DNA from: Peptoniphilaceae bacterium
GTDB taxonomy: Bacteria; Bacillota; Clostridia; Tissierellales; Peptoniphilaceae
Assembly (NCBI GenBank): GCA_910589545.1
Contig: CAJUSY010000047.1
Location: 25,554 to 89,553 of the forward strand
DNA length: 64,000 nt
Direction of reading: 5' to 3'
Positions within the stretch are counted from its first letter, which is position 1. Every line of letters begins with the position of its first letter. The translations under genes were made by a program, and so were the position numbers. The notes beneath the pieces are model-generated. The model worked only from the letters and a program-made list of their open reading frames with translations. It searched no databases and was not told the DNA's origin. Positions 8,386-17,737 of this stretch are shown here, one piece after another.

Positions 8386-10530
8386 ATGATAAAAAAATAT
8401 GAATATGATTTATGCGGTAAAAAAATAGAAATTACAGTAGGTAAGGTTGCAGAACAAGCTAATGGAGCATGTCTGATTCAAGCTGGTGAAACTGTACTTC
8501 TAGTAACTGCTGTAGGATCAAAAGAGCCACGTGAAGGAGTTGATTTTTTCCCATTAACTTGCGATTTTGAAGAGAAGCTTTACTCTGTTGGAAAAATTCC
8601 CGGTGGCTTTATAAAACGCGAAGGCAGACCTAGTGAAAAAGCTACTTTAACTGCTAGATTAATTGATAGACCATTAAGACCATTATTTCCAGATGGATAT
8701 CATAATGACGTTCAAGTTATCGCTACTGCACTTTCTGTTGACCAAGATAATACTCCAGATATTTTAGCTATGATAGGGTCATCTATAGCATTGAGTATTT
8801 CCGATATTCCATTTTTGGGACCTACTGGTTCTGTAGCTGTGGGAATGATTAATGGTGAATTTATAATTAATCCTACACAAGAGCAACGAGATAAATCAGA
8901 TCTTGAATTAACTGTAGCCGGCACTAAAGATGCTATCATGATGGTTGAAGCTGGATGTAATAATATTACAGAACAACAAGTATTAAAGGCTATACTTAGA
9001 GCTCATGAAGAAATTAAGAAAATTTGTGAATTTATTGAATCAATTCAAAAAGAATGTGGAAAACCAAAACAAGAATTTATTCAACCAGAAAAAAATATAG
9101 AATTAGAAAATGAAGTTAAATCATTCTGTATTGATGATTTAAAGAAAATTACAGTCAATGAAGACAAACTAGATAGAGAAGATCATATTAATGGACTAAA
9201 AAAAGATGTTGTAGATCATTTTACAGAAAATTATGATGAAAATATAGCTTCGAAAGTTTCAACTATTTACGACGATTTAGAAAAGTCTGAGGTTAGACGT
9301 CTAATATTAGAAGACCATATCAGACCTGATAATAGAAAACTAGATCAAATAAGAGACATAACTTGTGATGTTGATATACTCCCTAGACCTCATGGTTCTG
9401 GTTTGTTTAAAAGAGGACAAACTCAAGTTTTATCTGTAACAACTTTAGGAACTCCATCTGACGCGCAAGTACTAGATGGATTAATTGAACAAGAAGATAA
9501 AAGATATATGCATCAATACAATTTCCCGCCATATTCTGTAGGAGATGCAAGACCTTTGAGAAGCCCAGGTAGACGTGAAATAGGGCATGGTGCTTTAGCC
9601 GAAAGAGCTTTATTACCTGTAATTCCTTCAGAGGAAGAGTTCCCATATACAATTAGAGTGGTTTCTGAAGTTTTAAGTTCTAATGGATCTAGCTCCCAAG
9701 CTTCAGTTTGTGGATCAACTCTTAGCTTATTAGACGCTGGCGTACCAATCAAAGAACCTGTTGCAGGTATTGCCATGGGATTGATTAAGGAAGATGATAA
9801 TGTTGTAATTCTCTCTGATATTCAAGGTTTAGAAGATCACTTAGGAGATATGGATTTTAAAGTTGCAGGTACAAAAGATGGTATAACTGCATTACAAATG
9901 GATATTAAAATTACTGGAATTTCTGAAGAAATATTAACTGAAGCTCTAGAAAGAGCTAGAGTTGGTAGACTTCATATATTATCATTAATGAACGAATGTA
10001 TAAGTGAACCAAATAAAGAAATTTCAAAGTATGCTCCTAGAATTATGGTAATTAATATTGCACCTGAAAAAGTAAGAGAAGTTATTGGACCAGGTGGAAA
10101 AGTAATAAACAAAATAATTGATGAGACTGGCGTGAAAATTGATACCGAAGATGATGGTAAAATTACAGTAGCTGGTGAAAACACTGAAAGTGCTCAAAGA
10201 GCCATAGATATGATTAAAGAAATAGTTAGAGAACCTGAAGTCGGCGAAAAATATTTAGGAAGAGTTACTAAGATTATGAATTTTGGTGCTTTTGTTGAAA
10301 TATTACCTGGAAAAGAAGGTCTTCTTCACATATCTAATATAGCACATGAAAGAACTAATAAAGTTGAAGATGTTTTAAAAGAAAACGATGAAATAATGGT
10401 AAAACTTATGGATATTGATGAACAAGGGAAGATGACACTGTCCAGAAAAGCTCTTTTACCAAAACCAGAAAGAAAAGAAAAGAAGAATTTTGATAAAAAA
10501 TCTGAAGATAAAAATATAGAAGATAAATAA
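8386..10530 (+). CDS. pnp: Polyribonucleotide nucleotidyltransferase (PNPase)
   Basis: PNPase is the phosphorolytic 3'-to-5' exoribonuclease of mRNA decay. The 714-residue protein contains two RNase PH domains (about 1-230 and 315-550, with 'FFPLTCDFEEKLYSVGKIPGGFIKREGRP' near residue 50 and 'SPGRREIGHGALAERAL' near residue 390), a KH domain (about 555-615, 'REVIGPGGKVINKI') and a C-terminal S1 domain (about 620-690, 'GRVTKIMNFGAFVEILPGKEG'). A Lys/Glu-rich tail ends it. AAGGAG precedes the ATG. The order rpsO-pnp is widely conserved. Confidence 0.98.
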   Translation: MIKKYEYDLCGKKIEITVGKVAEQANGACLIQAGETVLLVTAVGSKEPREGVDFFPLTCDFEEKLYSVGKIPGGFIKREGRPSEKATLTARLIDRPLRPLFPDGYHNDVQVIATALSVDQDNTPDILAMIGSSIALSISDIPFLGPTGSVAVGMINGEFIINPTQEQRDKSDLELTVAGTKDAIMMVEAGCNNITEQQVLKAILRAHEEIKKICEFIESIQKECGKPKQEFIQPEKNIELENEVKSFCIDDLKKITVNEDKLDREDHINGLKKDVVDHFTENYDENIASKVSTIYDDLEKSEVRRLILEDHIRPDNRKLDQIRDITCDVDILPRPHGSGLFKRGQTQVLSVTTLGTPSDAQVLDGLIEQEDKRYMHQYNFPPYSVGDARPLRSPGRREIGHGALAERALLPVIPSEEEFPYTIRVVSEVLSSNGSSSQASVCGSTLSLLDAGVPIKEPVAGIAMGLIKEDDNVVILSDIQGLEDHLGDMDFKVAGTKDGITALQMDIKITGISEEILTEALERARVGRLHILSLMNECISEPNKEISKYAPRIMVINIAPEKVREVIGPGGKVINKIIDETGVKIDTEDDGKITVAGENTESAQRAIDMIKEIVREPEVGEKYLGRVTKIMNFGAFVEILPGKEGLLHISNIAHERTNKVEDVLKENDEIMVKLMDIDEQGKMTLSRKALLPKPERKEKKNFDKKSEDKNIEDK

Positions 10531-10534
10531 TTAA

Positions 10535-10567
10535 TAGTTGAGTAATATATTACTCAACTATATTTTT
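10535..10567 (+). terminator. Perfect 26-base palindrome after pnp, likely terminator
   Basis: TAGTTGAGTAATA (10535-10547) is followed directly by its exact reverse complement TATTACTCAACTA (10548-10560), then TATTTTT. Its position 4 bases after the pnp stop fits a terminator with a small AT loop, although the U tract is interrupted by one A. A dyad operator for dut is the alternative. Confidence 0.6.
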
Positions 10568-10580
10568 GAAAGGGGACATT

Positions 10581-11012
10581 ATGAAAGTTAAAATAATTAA
10601 TAAATCTAATAACCCTCTACCAAAATATTCGACAATTGGGTCTAGTGGTATGGATTTGAGAGCTTATACTGAAAATGATATAACTTTAAAACCACTTGAA
10701 AGAACTCTTGTACCTACTGGAATATATATTGCAATTCCAGAAGGTTATGAGGTTCAAATCAGACCAAGAAGTGGTTTGAGTATTAAACATGGAATAACTC
10801 TGATAAATTGTGTTGGTACTATAGACAGTGATTACAGAGGAGAATTAAAAATTCCTGTAGTCAATTTATCGAATGAGGAATATACAATTTCTTCTGGAGA
10901 TAGAATTTGTCAAATGATACTTCAAAAATACGAAAATATTTTATTTGAGGAAGTTGAAGTACTAGATGAAACAGATAGAAATGATGGCGGATTTGGCCAT
11001 ACAGGCTACTAA
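10581..11012 (+). CDS. dut: Deoxyuridine 5'-triphosphate nucleotidohydrolase (dUTPase)
   Basis: The trimeric dUTPase hydrolyses dUTP to dUMP, keeping uracil out of DNA and feeding dTMP synthesis. The start is the ATG at 10581, preceded by GAAAGGGGAC; an in-frame TTG at 10566 lies upstream of that site and is less likely. The 143-residue protein has all five motifs: 'SSGMDLRAY', 'RPRSGLSIKHG', 'NCVGTIDSDYRGEL', 'GDRICQMIL' and the C-terminal 'RNDGGFGHTG'. ftsK follows after 2 bases, so the two are probably co-translated. Confidence 0.96.
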   Translation: MKVKIINKSNNPLPKYSTIGSSGMDLRAYTENDITLKPLERTLVPTGIYIAIPEGYEVQIRPRSGLSIKHGITLINCVGTIDSDYRGELKIPVVNLSNEEYTISSGDRICQMILQKYENILFEEVEVLDETDRNDGGFGHTGY

Positions 11013-11014
11013 TT

Positions 11015-13237
11015 ATGGCTAGAAATACTAAATCACGAAACAAAACTCAATCAAAATCTAATAGCAAAAAAAAATCCAATTCTTCGACGAAATTAATAAT
11101 TATATTAGTGTTAATTATTTCACTTATTTTTATGGCTAGTAGTAGAGTTGGTGTTTTGGGAATTATTGTAAAAAATATATACTTTAATACTTTTGGCATC
11201 TTTTCATACGTTTTTATATCATTAGGTATACTGTATACTATATCGACGATATCTGATATAAACCATGGAAATAAACTAAGAAAAATTACTTATATATTGG
11301 CTGTTTCTTCAATTTTCGTAATGAGTTTAATTAATATATCAAACTATCCAAATCTTAATATTAATCAAAGGATTGATTTGAATTTAAATTTAGCAAATGA
11401 CTACAGTGGTATTGGAGTAATTGGAGCTATTATAGCATCAATATTAAATATCGCTATAGGCTACATAGGTTTATATGTTGCACTTGTTTTTTGTTCTTTG
11501 TTTTTTATATCTGCAATAATGAATTTAACTTTAAAAGAGTTATTTCAAAAATTTTTTGCTTTTGTTAAAAAGACATTTATAGATATAAAAACTAAAATTG
11601 AACAAAACAAACAAAATAAAAACATCGAAAAATCGCGTGAGATTAAGCAAAATAAACCTATAAAAGAAAGAATTTCTAAAAATCCTATTAAAGAAAAGTC
11701 TGATTTAAATAAATCTACAGAATATGAACCTCCAAAACCAAAACTCAACGATTATAAGTCTAATGAAAAAGAATCTGGAGAACAACTATCTGTTATAGAC
11801 TTTGGTGAATTCTCTGGACAAAGTAATTATACTTTTCCTCCATTAGAGCTTTTGAAAAATGCGGAATATGCTGAGGATAATGATGATTCTGTATTACAGA
11901 AAGCAAAAATGATTGAAGAAACTTTAAAAAACTTTTCAATAGATGCGACTGTTGTTCAGATTGATAGAGGTCCTACTGTTACTTGCTACGAATTAGAGCC
12001 TAAAGCAGGCGTCAAAGTTTCAAGGATAGTTAATCTGGCAGATGACTTATCACTTTCATTGGCTACTAGTGGAATTAGAATACAAGCTCCTATTCCCGGT
12101 AAATCAGTAGTTGGAATTGAAGTAGAAAATGATGTTAAAAATTCTGTAATGTTAAAAGAGATTTTAATGTCTGATAATTTTGTTAAAGAAAAATCGTTGA
12201 TGCCAATAGCTTTAGGAAAAGATATTTCTGGGAAATGTATTGTAACTTCCGTTGATAAGATGCCACATCTACTTATAGCAGGAGCTACTGGTAGTGGTAA
12301 ATCTGTTTGCATAAATACAATAATAATGAGTATTTTGTATAAGTCAAATCCAGATGATGTAAAACTTATATTGATTGATCCAAAAGTTGTCGAATTGAGT
12401 ATATACAATAATATTCCACATCTTGCTATACCGGTTGTTACAGATCCAAAAAAGGCAAGTGCTGCTTTGAACTGGGCTGTAAGGGAAATGGAAAGAAGAT
12501 ACCAAATATTTTCAGAAAATCACGTTCGAGATATCAAAGCTTATAATAAGAAAAATAAAAATGATGAACTTGAAAAACTACCATATATTGTTATTATTAT
12601 AGATGAGTTAAGTGATTTGATGATGGTCTCAGCAAATGATGTTGAAGACGCTATTTGCAGACTAGCTCAAATGGCAAGAGCGTGTGGTATCCATCTAATT
12701 ATTGCTACTCAAAGACCAACAGTGGATGTAATTACTGGTACAATAAAAGCAAATGTACCGTCTAGAATTTCTTTTGCTGTTAGTAGCCAAATCGATTCTA
12801 GAACTATTCTAGATCAATCTGGTGCAGAAAAGCTTATAGGAAGAGGCGATATGTTATTTTTCCCATCATCAATGGCAAAACCTAGTAGGGTTCAAGGAGC
12901 TTTTATTTCTGATGAAGAAGTCGATAATGTAGTTAAATTCTTAATAAATAAAAATGAAACTAATTATAAAGAAGAAATCATAGAAGACATAGATAAATCA
13001 GACAGTATTGATCTTGAAGATGATGATACAGATATTTTATTTACAGATGCTGTTGAAATTATTTTGAATGAAGATTCTGCATCTATTTCGCTATTACAAA
13101 GAAAATTAAAAATAGGATATGCTAGGGCTGGAAGAATTATAGATCAAATGGAAGAAAAAGGTATTGTTGGTCCTAGTGAGGGAAGCAAGCCTAGAAAAAT
13201 TTTAATACCTAAAGATTATTTAGAAAGACGTGATTGA
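11015..13237 (+). CDS. ftsK: FtsK/SpoIIIE family DNA translocase
   Basis: This septum-located ATPase pumps chromosomal DNA during division and dimer resolution. The 740-residue protein begins with a basic Ser/Lys/Asn-rich stretch, then about four membrane segments (roughly residues 25-165), a charged linker (about 190-260), and the RecA-like motor with Walker A 'AGATGSGKSVCINTI' (near residue 421) and Walker B 'IVIIIDELSDLMM'. It ends in the winged-helix gamma domain (about 670-740, 'LLQRKLKIGYARAGRIIDQM'), which recognises polar DNA motifs. It lies between dut and pgsA in a common clostridial order. The motor is intact; whether it acts as FtsK or SpoIIIE cannot be told from sequence. Confidence 0.95.
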   Translation: MARNTKSRNKTQSKSNSKKKSNSSTKLIIILVLIISLIFMASSRVGVLGIIVKNIYFNTFGIFSYVFISLGILYTISTISDINHGNKLRKITYILAVSSIFVMSLINISNYPNLNINQRIDLNLNLANDYSGIGVIGAIIASILNIAIGYIGLYVALVFCSLFFISAIMNLTLKELFQKFFAFVKKTFIDIKTKIEQNKQNKNIEKSREIKQNKPIKERISKNPIKEKSDLNKSTEYEPPKPKLNDYKSNEKESGEQLSVIDFGEFSGQSNYTFPPLELLKNAEYAEDNDDSVLQKAKMIEETLKNFSIDATVVQIDRGPTVTCYELEPKAGVKVSRIVNLADDLSLSLATSGIRIQAPIPGKSVVGIEVENDVKNSVMLKEILMSDNFVKEKSLMPIALGKDISGKCIVTSVDKMPHLLIAGATGSGKSVCINTIIMSILYKSNPDDVKLILIDPKVVELSIYNNIPHLAIPVVTDPKKASAALNWAVREMERRYQIFSENHVRDIKAYNKKNKNDELEKLPYIVIIIDELSDLMMVSANDVEDAICRLAQMARACGIHLIIATQRPTVDVITGTIKANVPSRISFAVSSQIDSRTILDQSGAEKLIGRGDMLFFPSSMAKPSRVQGAFISDEEVDNVVKFLINKNETNYKEEIIEDIDKSDSIDLEDDDTDILFTDAVEIILNEDSASISLLQRKLKIGYARAGRIIDQMEEKGIVGPSEGSKPRKILIPKDYLERRD

Positions 13238-13238
13238 T

Positions 13239-13775
13239 ATGAATATTGCAAATAAGTTCACAACATTAAGAGTAATTTTAATACCATTTTTTGTAGCATC
13301 ATTACTGATATTCAAAACAGACAATTATATACCTGCGTTAATATTTATAATCTCTGCAATAACAGATTTTATTGATGGTCAACTCGCTAGAAGGAAAAAT
13401 TTAGTTACTACATTTGGAAAGTTTATGGATCCATTAGCAGACAAAATGTTGAGTTGCAGTGCATTAATTGTCCTAGTACAACTAGGAAAAGTTCCTGCAT
13501 GGAGCGTGGTTATAGTTGTATTAAGAGAACTTACTATTAGCGGTTTCAGAATATTAGCTGCATCTAATGGAGTTACATTAGCAGCAAGTTATTGGGGAAA
13601 ATCAAAAACTATGACACAATTTATCGCTATTGTTTTAATTTTGATTAATACTGGGGATAAATTAGGGTTTGCTTTAGATATGTACCTATATTATATATCA
13701 ATTGTATTAACTGTAATCAGCTTATGTGATTATATTTTTAAGAATGTTAATGTATTAGATTTAAAAAATATATAA
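13239..13775 (+). CDS. pgsA: CDP-diacylglycerol-glycerol-3-phosphate 3-phosphatidyltransferase
   Basis: This integral membrane enzyme makes phosphatidylglycerol phosphate, the committed step to phosphatidylglycerol. The CDP-alcohol phosphotransferase signature D-x2-D-G-x2-A-R-x8-G-x3-D-x3-D is complete: it begins at 'DFIDGQLARR' (near residue 45) and ends at 'GKFMDPLADK'. There are several hydrophobic segments, as the family requires. The ATG at 13239 directly follows the ftsK stop; a GTG three codons upstream overlapping ftsK is possible. The order pgsA-recA-rny is common in Firmicutes. Confidence 0.95.
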   Translation: MNIANKFTTLRVILIPFFVASLLIFKTDNYIPALIFIISAITDFIDGQLARRKNLVTTFGKFMDPLADKMLSCSALIVLVQLGKVPAWSVVIVVLRELTISGFRILAASNGVTLAASYWGKSKTMTQFIAIVLILINTGDKLGFALDMYLYYISIVLTVISLCDYIFKNVNVLDLKNI

Positions 13776-13791
13776 TTATTTTTTGGTTTGT

Positions 13792-13820
13792 GGTATAATA
13801 AACACAAGAACTTATGTTCT
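13792..13820 (+). promoter_or_regulatory. recA promoter -10 with overlapping-downstream LexA (SOS) box
   Basis: TGGTATAAT (13791-13799) is an extended -10 element. GAAC-TTAT-GTTC at 13808-13819 (with flanking A and T, 14 bases of dyad) matches the Gram-positive LexA box GAAC-N4-GTTC exactly and would cover the transcription start. The recA ribosome binding site and start follow 20-35 bases downstream. Confidence 0.8.
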
Positions 13821-13842
13821 GTTTAATTTTTAGGAGGTAGTC

Positions 13843-14934
13843 ATGGATTTTGCTAATGGATCTGAAAAAGATCAAGCTTTAAGAGAAGCTTTTGCAAGCA
13901 TTGAAAAACAATTTGGAAAAGGCTCTATAATGAAACTCGGAGATCATGTTCAAAAAGATATCGAAGCTATTCCTACTGGAGCTATAAATTTGGATGTTGC
14001 TTTAGGAATAGGTGGCTTACCAAGAGGTAGAGTTATTGAGATTTATGGACCTGAATCTTCTGGTAAAACAACTTTGGCACTCCATGTAGTTGCTGAAGCA
14101 CAAAAGATGGGTGGTACTGCAGCTTTTATCGATGCTGAACACGCATTAGACGCAATTTATGCTAAAAACTTAGGTGTAGATACAGACAATCTTATCATTT
14201 CACAACCAGATACAGGTGAACAAGCTTTAGGAATATGTGATTCTCTTGTAAGAAGTTCTGCTGTAGATATTATTATCATTGACTCTGTTGCAGCACTAGT
14301 TCCAAGAGCTGAAATAGAAGGAAATATGGGAGACAGCCATGTTGGTCTACAAGCAAGACTAATGTCTCAAGCTTTACGTAAATTAACAGGTGTTATTTCC
14401 AAGAGCAATTGTACAGTTATTTTCATTAACCAACTTAGAGAAAAAGTTGGAATAATGTTTGGTAATCCAGAAGTTACAACGGGTGGTAGAGCTTTAAAAT
14501 TCTATTCTTCAGTTAGAATTGAAATTAGAAGAGGAGAAGCTATTAGAAAAGGTGACGATATTGTTGGAAATCGTACTAAAGTTAAAATCGTCAAAAACAA
14601 AGTAGCACCTCCATTTAAACAAGTAGAATTCGACATTATGTACGGGGAAGGTATTTCTAAAATAGGTACAATATTAGACTTAGCCACTGACTGCAAAGTT
14701 GTAAAAAAAGCAGGTGCTTGGTACAGTTATGAAGATGAAAAATTAGGTCAAGGTAGAGAAAACTCTAAAGTATTTTTAGAAGAAAATCCAAAAATACTAG
14801 AAGAAATTATCGATAAAACTTATGAATTTTATGGATTAAGATCAAAAGAGGATTCAGAGGCTATTAAAACAGAAAATAACGATGATATAAAAGACGAATC
14901 AAATAACGAAATAAGTGAGGATGAATTAGACTAG
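13843..14934 (+). CDS. recA: Recombinase RecA
   Basis: RecA forms the ssDNA filament that drives homologous recombination and stimulates LexA self-cleavage. The 363-residue protein has the full core: 'ALREAFASIEKQFGKGSIMKLG' at the N-terminus, Walker A 'GPESSGKTT' near residue 66, 'IIIIDSVAALVPRAE', the L2 region 'NQLREKVGIMFGNPEVTTGGRALKFY', and an acidic C-terminal tail. A strong ribosome binding site (TAGGAGGTAG) precedes the ATG, and a LexA box lies in the promoter. No recX follows; instead a Mre11/Rad50-like gene set does. Confidence 0.99.
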   Translation: MDFANGSEKDQALREAFASIEKQFGKGSIMKLGDHVQKDIEAIPTGAINLDVALGIGGLPRGRVIEIYGPESSGKTTLALHVVAEAQKMGGTAAFIDAEHALDAIYAKNLGVDTDNLIISQPDTGEQALGICDSLVRSSAVDIIIIDSVAALVPRAEIEGNMGDSHVGLQARLMSQALRKLTGVISKSNCTVIFINQLREKVGIMFGNPEVTTGGRALKFYSSVRIEIRRGEAIRKGDDIVGNRTKVKIVKNKVAPPFKQVEFDIMYGEGISKIGTILDLATDCKVVKKAGAWYSYEDEKLGQGRENSKVFLEENPKILEEIIDKTYEFYGLRSKEDSEAIKTENNDDIKDESNNEISEDELD

Positions 14935-14960
14935 GGCAAGTATTACTTGCCCATTATTTC
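14934..14960 (+). terminator. Hairpin after recA
   Basis: GGGCAAG (14934-14940) pairs with CTTGCCC (14946-14952) around TATTA, then ATTATTTCTATT. The stem begins at the recA stop codon. The T tract is imperfect, so it may attenuate rather than fully stop transcription into the downstream nuclease gene. Confidence 0.6.
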
Positions 14961-14964
14961 TATT

Positions 14965-15915
14965 ATGAAGATATTATTTTTTACAGATACACATATAAAA
15001 TCTAGAAATCCTAGATCTAGAATAGATGATTATGAAGATTCTATTTATAAAAAAATTGAAGAAATAAGGGAAATATCAATAGAAGAAAATGTTGACATGA
15101 TACTTCACGGTGGAGATTTGTTTGATAAAGCAGATGTTGGAATAAAAACAGCGTCTAAATTTGGTAAATTATTTCAAACTTTTCCGAAGAAAATTCATAT
15201 AATAAGTGGGAATCATGATATATATGGTTATAATCCAAACTCTATAGATAGAGCTATGATGGGACTATACAATTCATTAGATGTATTGGAACTAATTGAA
15301 GAAGATAAGCCTAAGATAATTGAAAAAGATGGTTTGAGAGTTCAAATCTCTGGCCAACCATATACTCATGATATTGATTCATCTGATAAATTCCATTATT
15401 ATCCGAAAAGATTGGATAATATAGACTATCATATACTAATAATACACAGTTTTTTATTGTATAAGAAATTTATTGAACAAATTGAGTATACTTTAATCGA
15501 TCAAATTATGGATACTGATTGTGATATTGTTTTAAGTGGTCACTATCATACTGGATTTAAGACTGTAAAGGTCAATGAAAAGTATTTCGCAAATCCAGGA
15601 AGTATTGCTAGAATGACTAATACTGAATCAGAAAGAAAAAGAAGACCTAAGGTCTTGATAATCGAACTTACAAAAGATGATATCAAAATTGAAGAAATTT
15701 ATCTAAAAAGTGCTAAAAAAAGTAGTGAAATTTTTTCTAATGATAAATTAAACCCGTATTCTATTAAAAACAAAAGCCTACTGGATATAAAAGAAAGACT
15801 TTCAAAGTTATCAAGCAATCCGATTATAGACATCAATAACAACTTAAAATCCATAGGAAGAGAAATGAAAATAGATGAAGAAATTATTGATGAAGCCATA
15901 AGGAGAATAGAATAA
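14965..15915 (+). CDS. Mre11/SbcD-like metallophosphoesterase
   Basis: This is a calcineurin-like phosphoesterase of the Mre11/SbcD group, the expected nuclease partner of the Rad50-like ATPase encoded next. The start is the ATG at 14965 (317 residues); an in-frame TTG at 14947 lies inside the hairpin after recA. Metal-binding motifs are complete: 'FFTDTHIKS' (D-x-H), 'LHGGDLFDKADV' (G-D), 'SGNHDIYG' (G-N-H-D) and 'LSGHYHTGF' (G-H-x-H). A C-terminal helical region (about 240-317) could contact the ATPase. No clear ribosome binding site is visible. It ends with TAATG overlapping the next start by one base. The fit to classical SbcD is partial, so no gene symbol is given. Confidence 0.85.
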   Translation: MKILFFTDTHIKSRNPRSRIDDYEDSIYKKIEEIREISIEENVDMILHGGDLFDKADVGIKTASKFGKLFQTFPKKIHIISGNHDIYGYNPNSIDRAMMGLYNSLDVLELIEEDKPKIIEKDGLRVQISGQPYTHDIDSSDKFHYYPKRLDNIDYHILIIHSFLLYKKFIEQIEYTLIDQIMDTDCDIVLSGHYHTGFKTVKVNEKYFANPGSIARMTNTESERKRRPKVLIIELTKDDIKIEEIYLKSAKKSSEIFSNDKLNPYSIKNKSLLDIKERLSKLSSNPIIDINNNLKSIGREMKIDEEIIDEAIRRIE

Positions 15916-17498
15916 TGTATATTACCGATATATATTTAACTAATTTTCAGTCATACGAACAAGGTCATTTTGAGCTTTCAGAAAAAGTAAACTTAATTAC
16001 AGGTGCTTCTGATAGTGGAAAAACTGCCTTAATTAGAGCTCTATCATGGGTCTTATTCAATGATTACACAACGGATTTATTAATCAGAAATGGATACAAT
16101 AATGTTGAAGTCAAAATTGTATTTAACAACGGTAATTTTATTTTAAGAGGTAGAAAAGGTAATACTAATTATTACTACATTAAAAACAATCCTGATAGTG
16201 AAGATATTAAGAAATATGAAAACTTCGGTAGAGAAATACCATCAGAAATTCAAAATGATTTTCTTTTTAAAAAAGTTAATCTCTTGAACGAGAAATACAA
16301 TATTTTAATCGCTTCACAATTAGAAAATTCATTTTTACTGTCAGAAACAGATTCTACGAAAGCAAATGCTATCGGGAAACTAGTAAATATTGATATACTA
16401 GACAATGCATCCAGAAATGTCTCAAGAGAAATAAAAAGCACAAAAGGAGAATTAAATTTTAAAAAAAGTTTTATCAACGAAAAAGAAGAATCTTTAAATA
16501 AATATAATTATTTAAATGAAGATAAAATAAAAATTGACAACCTAAGAGTTCTATACAATAATTTAGCCAAAAATTTTGAAAAATTAAATATATTGAAAAC
16601 ATTATCCATTAAACTTTCTGGATTAAATGTCAGGATTAAAAATGGCTATAAATACTTAGATAAATACAAGGGACTAGATATTTGTTCAGAAACTTTGCAG
16701 AATACAGAAGATAATATTTCTTCCTTCTCAAAACTTAATCAATTATATGAGTATTATCAGCAAATAATAAAAGGTATCAAATCTAGTAATGTAAAATTGA
16801 ATAATTTAAGATATACGGATTTGATATCAGAAATTATTGATAGCATCGATAAAAATCTTACACTATTGAAGTTTTTAAAACCATTACATGAAAGATTTAC
16901 TTATGTAAATAGTAGTTTTAAAAATTATGAAAGTAAATTAGAAAAATTTAAACAAGTGCATAAATCCTATAATATCTTATTAAATACTCAAAATGATATC
17001 CAAATTTTAAATCAGTTATCTAATTTAAATGAAAATTACTATAGAATTAACCAAGAAATAAGGGATAATAGTCAGGTATTAACAAGTATTAATACATCTA
17101 AAGTATCAGAATTAACAAATAGAATTTATAAAAACAAAGAAAAATATATACAGCTATATAAACTTAGCATTTCTTATCAAAAAGTTAATCATATGATTTT
17201 AGAAAAAAATGATAAATTAAATAAATTGAAGTCAATTAAAACTTTACAAAATATAATATTCAATCTTTATAAAACTTCCGAATTATTAGCCAAACTTAAA
17301 ATAATAAAAGCTACATTAGACGATAAAGAAAACATTTATCAACAGAATACTAAAGTAATATCCAAATGTAATATTGTAATAGGTGACCTGATACAAAAAT
17401 ACAAAGAAAATCTCTACAAAGAAAAAATATGTCCATTTTGTCTAAGTGAAATAGATGAAGAGCATGTTACTCAAATAGTAAAGGAGTTAAGAAAATAA
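15915..17498 (+). CDS. Rad50/SbcC-like ATPase, N-terminal half (Walker A and coiled coil)
   Basis: The 527-residue protein starts like SbcC/Rad50/RecF ATPases: 'LTNFQSYEQGHFEL', then Walker A 'ITGASDSGKTALIRALSW' (about residues 28-45) and a beta-rich lobe up to about residue 110. A long helical, probably coiled-coil region follows (about 165-500). It ends with 'CPFCLSEIDEEH', a CxxC motif like the zinc hook at the apex of Rad50. No Walker B or H-loop is present: those lie in the separate ORF at 17724. The stop overlaps the next ATG (TAATG). This therefore looks like the N-terminal half of a Rad50-type ATPase encoded separately. Frames of the three ORFs differ and each has its own start, so a sequencing frameshift alone does not explain the split. 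Confidence 0.8.
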   Translation: MYITDIYLTNFQSYEQGHFELSEKVNLITGASDSGKTALIRALSWVLFNDYTTDLLIRNGYNNVEVKIVFNNGNFILRGRKGNTNYYYIKNNPDSEDIKKYENFGREIPSEIQNDFLFKKVNLLNEKYNILIASQLENSFLLSETDSTKANAIGKLVNIDILDNASRNVSREIKSTKGELNFKKSFINEKEESLNKYNYLNEDKIKIDNLRVLYNNLAKNFEKLNILKTLSIKLSGLNVRIKNGYKYLDKYKGLDICSETLQNTEDNISSFSKLNQLYEYYQQIIKGIKSSNVKLNNLRYTDLISEIIDSIDKNLTLLKFLKPLHERFTYVNSSFKNYESKLEKFKQVHKSYNILLNTQNDIQILNQLSNLNENYYRINQEIRDNSQVLTSINTSKVSELTNRIYKNKEKYIQLYKLSISYQKVNHMILEKNDKLNKLKSIKTLQNIIFNLYKTSELLAKLKIIKATLDDKENIYQQNTKVISKCNIVIGDLIQKYKENLYKEKICPFCLSEIDEEHVTQIVKELRK

Positions 17499-17737
17499 TG
17501 AATACTAATGAACGTTTTAACAACATAAAAGAAAGACTTGATAAAGCTAAAGAAGAAAAAAATAGAGCCGAAATTGCATTAGAGACTTTAGAGAAGCAAA
17601 AAGAAGATATACTTAATCAGTTGAAAGAATTAAATATAGATCCTGAAAATTTGGAATCAGAAATTACTAAACTTCAAAATCAAATCGAACAAGATTTACA
17701 AAAAGCTGAGGAGCTTCTTCCTGATGCAAAAAATTGA
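17498..17737 (+). CDS. Small coiled-coil protein inside the split Rad50-like set
   Basis: The 79-residue product is almost entirely charged heptad-like helix ('LDKAKEEKNRAEIALETLEKQK', 'ESEITKLQNQIEQDLQKAEELL') with one break at 'LNIDPEN'. No domain is recognised. It starts in the TAATG overlap with the preceding N-terminal half and its last 14 bases overlap the next ORF. The context suggests it is a structural piece of the complex, perhaps standing in for part of the coiled-coil arm missing from the C-terminal half. This is inference from position and helical character only. Confidence 0.7.
   Translation: MNTNERFNNIKERLDKAKEEKNRAEIALETLEKQKEDILNQLKELNIDPENLESEITKLQNQIEQDLQKAEELLPDAKN

Noticed and set aside
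11986..12408. 140-codon - strand frame opposite ftsK
   Set aside because: It is a shadow of the conserved FtsK motor; the protein has no recognisable domain and no start signals.
16250..16477. - strand frame opposite the Rad50-like N-terminal half
   Set aside because: Shadow of a coiled-coil gene, with no supporting signals.
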